Of a stretch of 64,000 nt of DNA, positions 59,857-64,000 are shown piece by piece. The translations under genes were made by a program, and so were the position numbers. Numbering within the stretch: position 1 is the stretch's first letter; every line of letters begins with the position of its first letter. The stretch is from Osmia lignaria lignaria. Taxonomy: Eukaryota; Arthropoda; Insecta; Hymenoptera; Megachilidae. The stretch lies in NCBI RefSeq assembly GCF_051020975.1, contig NW_027478159.1:13098501-13162500 (forward strand), written 5' to 3'. The notes under the pieces were generated by a model that had not been told where the DNA came from, did not search any database, and worked only from the letters and a program-made list of their open reading frames with translations.

Positions 59857-60459
59857 AGATATTTAAAAGTTCCGAAGCCGCACCAACATAATAGAGATAC
59901 AGAAACACCGTGGCCCCTTTCTTTGAGATAACTCTGCACTATTGCGAGCTGCAAACGCCACTTCCAGCTTAGCTGTGCAGAAGAAGAACAACGAGAAGAA
60001 GAAATATCTCGAGATATGTCCGTCAGGCCCCATCCCTTGAGATAAATCTGCAAATATCTCGGAAACCAAGCGAGCTATGGCAAAATGTTAAGAGACCTTT
60101 CTTGTAGAGAATTAAGTTTCCTACTTTTTATGTTCTATGATATTTTTTGATCAGATACGTAGTTCTCGAGATATATCAAGATATTTAAAAGTTCCGAAGC
60201 CGCAGCAACATAATAGAGATACAGAAACACCGTGGCCCCTTTCTTTGAGATAATTCTGCACTATGGCGAGCTGCAAATGCCACTTCCAGCTTAGCTGTGC
60301 AGAAGAAGAACAACAAGAAGAAGAAATATCTCGAAATATGTCCGTTAGTCCCCTTCCCTTGAGATAAATCTGCAAATATCTCGGAAACGAAGCGAGCTAT
60401 GGCAAAATGTTAAGAGACCTTTTTTGTAGAGAATTAAGTTTCCTACTTTTTATGTTCTA
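59857..60459. repeat. 603-bp segment repeated at 3,541 bp, copy 1
   Basis: Matches 63398-64000 with no difference that I found. Shared rare states: GCAAACGCCACTT, AACAACGAGAAG, CTCGAGATATGTCC, GGCCCCATCCC, GGAAACCAAGCG, CCTTTCTTGTAG, CAGATACGTAG, GCCGCAGCAAC, AATTCTGCACTATGGCG and CGTTAGTCCCC. The match begins just after the junction-block site that differs (CGAG here, CAAG at 63396). Confidence 0.9.
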
Positions 60460-63397
60460 TGATATTTTTTGATCAGATACGTAGTTCTCGAGATATATCA
60501 AGATATTTAAAAGTTCCGAAGCCGCACCAACATAATAGAGATACAGAAACACCGTGGCCCCTTTCTTTGAGATAACTCTGCACTATTGCGAGCTGCAAAT
60601 GCCACTTCCAGCTTAGCTGTGCAGAAGAAGAACAACAAGAAGAAGAAATATCTCGAAATATGTCCGTCAGGCCCCTTCCCTTGAGATAAATCTGCAAATA
60701 TCTCGGAAACGAAGCGAGCTATGGCAAAATGTTAAGAGACCTCTTTTGTAGAAAATTATGTTTCCTACTTTTTATGTTCTATGATATTTTTTGATCAGAC
60801 GCGTAGTTCTCGAGATATATCAAGATATTTAAAAGTTCCGAAGCCGCACCAACATAATAGAGATACAGAAACACCGTGGCCCCTTTCTTTGCGATAACTC
60901 TGCACTATTGCGAGCTGCAAATGCCACTTCCATCTTAGCTGTGCAGAGGAAGAACAACAAGAAGAAGAAATATCTCGAAATATGTCCGTCAGGCCCGATC
61001 CTTTGAGCTGAATCTGCAAATATCTCGGAAACGAAGCGAGCTATGGCAAAATGTTAAGAGACGTTTTTTGTAGAGAATTATGCTTCCTACAATTTATGTT
61101 CTATGATATTTTTTGATCAGAAGCGTAGTTTTCGAGATATATCGAGATATTTAAAAGTTCCGAAGCCGCACCAACATAATAGAGATACAGAAACACCGTG
61201 GCCCCTTTCTTTGAGATAACTCTGCACTAGTGCGACCTGCAAATGCCACTTCCAGCTTAGCTGTGCAGAAGAAGAACAACAAGAAGAAGAAATATCTCGA
61301 AATATGTCCGTCAGGCCCCTTCCCTTGAGATAAATCTGCAAATATCTCGGAAACGAAGCGAGCTATGGCAAAATGTTAAGAGACCTTTTTTGTAGAGAAT
61401 TATGTTTCCTACTTTTTATGTTCTATGATATTTTTTGATCAGACGCGTCGTTCTCGAGATATATCAAGATATTTAAAAGTTCCGAAGCCGCACCAACATA
61501 ATAGAGATACAGAAACACCGTGGCCCCTTTCTTTGAGATAACTCTGCACTATTGCGAGCTGCAAATGCCACTTCCATCTTAGCTGTGCAGAAGAAGAACA
61601 ACAAGAAGAAGAAATATCTCGAAATATGTCCGTCAGGCCCCTTCCCTTGAGATAAATTTGCAAATATCTCGGAAACGAAGCGAGCTATGGCAAAATGTTA
61701 AGAGACCTTATTTGTAGAGAATTAAGTTTCCTACTTTTTATGTTCTATGATATTTTTTGATCAGATGCGTAGTTCTCGAGATATATCAAGATATTTAAAA
61801 GTTCCGAAGCCGCACCAACATAATAGAGATACAGAAACACCGTGGCCCCTTTCTTTGAGATAACTCTGCACTAGTGCGAGCCGCAAATGCCACTTCCAGC
61901 TTAGCTGTGCAGAAGAAGAACAACAAGAAGAAGAAATATCGCGAAATATGTCCGTCAGGCCCCTTCCCTTGAGATAAATCTACAAATATCTCGGAAACGA
62001 AGCGAGCTATGGCAAAATGTTAAGAGACCTTTTTTGTAGAGAATTAAGTTTCCTACTTTTTATGTTCTATGATATTTTTTGATCAGATGCGTAGTTCTCG
62101 AGATATATCAAGATATTTAAAAGTTCCGAAGCCGCACCAACATAATAGAGATACAGAAACACCGTGGCCCCTTTCTTTGAGATAACTCTGCACTATTGCG
62201 AGCTGCAAATGCCACTTCCAGCTTAGCTGTGCAGAGGAAGAACAACAAGAAGAAGAAATATCTCGAAATATGTCCGTCAGGCCCGATCCTTTGAGCTGAA
62301 TCTGCAAATATCTCAGAAACGAAGCGAGCTATGGCAAAATGTTAAGAGACGTTTTTTGTAGAGAATTAAGTTTCCTACTTTTTATGTTCTATGATATTTT
62401 TTGATCAGATGCGTAGTTCTCGAGATATATCAAGATACTTAAAAGTTCCGAAGCCGCACCAACATAATAGAGGTACAGAAACACCGTGGCCCCTTTCTTT
62501 GAGATAACTCTGCACTATTGCGAGCTGCAAATGCCACTTCCAGCTTAGCTGTGCAGAAGAAGAACAACAAGAAGAAGAAATATCTCGAAATATGTCCGTC
62601 AGGCCCCTTCCCTTGAGATAAATCTGCAAATATCTCGGAAACGAAGCGAGCTATGGCAAAATGTTAAGAGACCTTTTTTGTAGAGAATTATGTTTCCTAC
62701 TTTTTATGTTCTATGATATTTTTTGATCAGACGCGTCGTTCTCGAGATATATCAAGATATTTAAAAGTTCCGAAGCCGCACCAACATAATAGAGATACAG
62801 AAACACCGTGGCCCCTTTCTTTGAGATAACTCTGCACTATTGCGAGCTGCAAACGCCACTCCCAGCTTAGCTGTGCAGAAGAAGAACAACAAGAAGAAGA
62901 AATATCTCTAAATATGTCCGTCAGGCCCCTTCACTTGAGATAAATCTGCAAATATCTCGGAAACGAAGCGAGCTATGGCAAAATGTTAAGAGACCTTTTT
63001 TGTAGAGAATTAAGTTTCCTACTTTTTATGTTCTATGATATTTTTTGATCAGATGCGTAGTTCTCGAGATATATCAAGATATTTAAAAGTTCCGAAGCCG
63101 CACCAACATAATAGAGATACAGAAACACCGTGGCCCCTTTCTTTGAGATAACTCTGCAATAGTGCGAGCCGCAAATGCCACTTCCAGCTTAGCTGTGCAG
63201 AAGAAGAACAACAAGAAGAAGAAATATCTCGAAATATGTCCGTCAGGCCCCTTCCCTTGAGATAAATCTGCAAATATCTCGGAAACGAAGCGAGCTATGG
63301 CAAAATGTTAAGAGACCTTTTTTGTAGAGAATTAAGTTTCCTACTTTTTATGTTGTATGATATTTTTGATCAGATGCGTAGTTCTCGAGATATATCA
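60460..63397. repeat. Nine monomers close to consensus, no strict period
   Basis: Recurring states are CAGACGCGTCG (61439, 62727), CATCTTAGC (60795, 61439), GGCCCGATCCTTTGAGCTGA (60795, 62083) and CACTAGTGCGAGCC (61761, 63049). Neighbouring pairs hint at a 4-monomer spacing (60795/62083 and 61439/62727, both 1,288 bp), but intervening monomers do not match well. 63049 is 321 bp because its last T-tract is T5. Confidence 0.75.
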
Positions 63398-64000
63398 AGA
63401 TATTTAAAAGTTCCGAAGCCGCACCAACATAATAGAGATACAGAAACACCGTGGCCCCTTTCTTTGAGATAACTCTGCACTATTGCGAGCTGCAAACGCC
63501 ACTTCCAGCTTAGCTGTGCAGAAGAAGAACAACGAGAAGAAGAAATATCTCGAGATATGTCCGTCAGGCCCCATCCCTTGAGATAAATCTGCAAATATCT
63601 CGGAAACCAAGCGAGCTATGGCAAAATGTTAAGAGACCTTTCTTGTAGAGAATTAAGTTTCCTACTTTTTATGTTCTATGATATTTTTTGATCAGATACG
63701 TAGTTCTCGAGATATATCAAGATATTTAAAAGTTCCGAAGCCGCAGCAACATAATAGAGATACAGAAACACCGTGGCCCCTTTCTTTGAGATAATTCTGC
63801 ACTATGGCGAGCTGCAAATGCCACTTCCAGCTTAGCTGTGCAGAAGAAGAACAACAAGAAGAAGAAATATCTCGAAATATGTCCGTTAGTCCCCTTCCCT
63901 TGAGATAAATCTGCAAATATCTCGGAAACGAAGCGAGCTATGGCAAAATGTTAAGAGACCTTTTTTGTAGAGAATTAAGTTTCCTACTTTTTATGTTCTA
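63398..64000. repeat. 603-bp segment repeated at 3,541 bp, copy 2, cut by window end
   Basis: Second copy of 59857-60459. It still matches at the last base of the window, so the duplicated tract extends to the right. The final monomer, starting at 63692, lacks about 13 bp. The offset of 3,541 bp is 11 monomers minus 1 because of the T5 tract near 63364 and the extra base at 59184 lying outside the interval. Confidence 0.85.

Larger units (their letters stand above)
1..64000. repeat. 322-bp satellite DNA array, 199 monomers, head to tail
   Basis: Every part of the window is a copy of the same unit in the same orientation. With phase set at the T of TGATCAG, the first monomer would begin at -25 and the second begins at 297. 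Starts then advance by 322 bp except after these starts: 7059, 8665, 8986, 10592, 11879, 13166, 14453, 18316, 20244, 24107, 48570, 49535, 55970, 57899 and 63049 (321 bp); 7380, 9307, 18637, 24428 and 33117 (319 bp); 32797, 50500, 53074, 56613 and 58542 (320 bp); 59184 (323 bp). These 26 exceptions sum to -39 bp, which reconciles exactly with 199 units. No inversion, insertion or unique sequence interrupts the array. A TGATCA site recurs at nearly every monomer junction and would give a 322-bp BclI ladder. Role inferred: structural heterochromatin, possibly centromeric. No sequence evidence distinguishes a centromeric from a pericentromeric or subtelomeric location. Confidence 0.97.

Noticed and set aside
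297..63916. About 170 minus-strand open frames of 69-100 codons, one per monomer, as a gene family
   Set aside because: They are the same satellite phase repeated. Almost all start at TTG, the monomer is not a multiple of three, indels and stops break the frame in about one monomer in eight, and no promoter, splice site or conserved domain is visible.
1..64000. CRISPR array
   Set aside because: The repeat unit is 322 bp and abuts itself with no unique spacers. No cas genes are present.
1..64000. Ribosomal intergenic spacer repeats or a tandemly amplified transposon
   Set aside because: No rRNA sequence, terminal inverted repeat, LTR, target-site duplication or transposase or reverse transcriptase coding is seen in any monomer.

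Overview
The whole 64 kb window is one uninterrupted satellite DNA array. A unit of about 322 bp is repeated head to tail 199 times in a single orientation: 197 complete monomers, a first one lacking 26 bp and a last one lacking about 13 bp. I find no gene, RNA gene, transposon, LTR, CRISPR array or unique flank. This organisation points to constitutive heterochromatin (centromeric, pericentromeric or subtelomeric) of a eukaryote. The species cannot be named from the sequence. A hand count on a consensus-like monomer gives 39% GC and 11 CpG against about 12 expected. That argues weakly for a genome without heavy germline CpG methylation, such as many invertebrates.

Monomer phase used here: position 1 is the T of the conserved TGATCAG. 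Reading the + strand, a monomer has: a XhoI-like or TTTCGAG-type junction block (1-30); a TATTTAAAAG block; a CCGAAGCCGCACC block; direct-repeat arm A (84-110); a nested dyad (105-153); a GAA/CAA tract (151-177); AAATATCTCG motifs; direct-repeat arm B (198-224); a CGGAAACGAAGCGAGC block; and a T-tract linker (268-322). Arms A and B match at 24 of 27 bases, so the 322-bp unit probably grew from a shorter ancestral repeat.

Layout: 1-1584 holds loosely related monomers. 1585-3516 is a 3-monomer tandem duplication. 3517-5770 is a block found again about 25-26 kb away. About 6.8-25.4 kb is a nest of successive tandem duplications of 1,927, 2,574 and 5,791 bp, the last an 18-monomer unit present twice with no difference that I found. 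25.7-29.6 kb is a 5-monomer unit whose second copy carries an extra 644 bp. 29.6-34.1 kb repeats earlier modules. 34.1-42.1 kb is older and more diverged. 42.1-48.2 kb contains a 2 kb segment repeated at 3,220 bp. 50.7-59.2 kb has 8-monomer and 6/7-monomer tandem units. 59.2-64 kb ends in a repeat (offset 3,541 bp) that runs off the window.

Nothing in the window works as a gene set. The minus strand is open for 74 codons in most monomers, but that frame starts at TTG rather than ATG, the monomer length is not a multiple of three, and about one monomer in eight breaks it, so I do not call it coding. The biology on show is array evolution: unequal exchange and conversion, with hybrid monomers marking exchange points.
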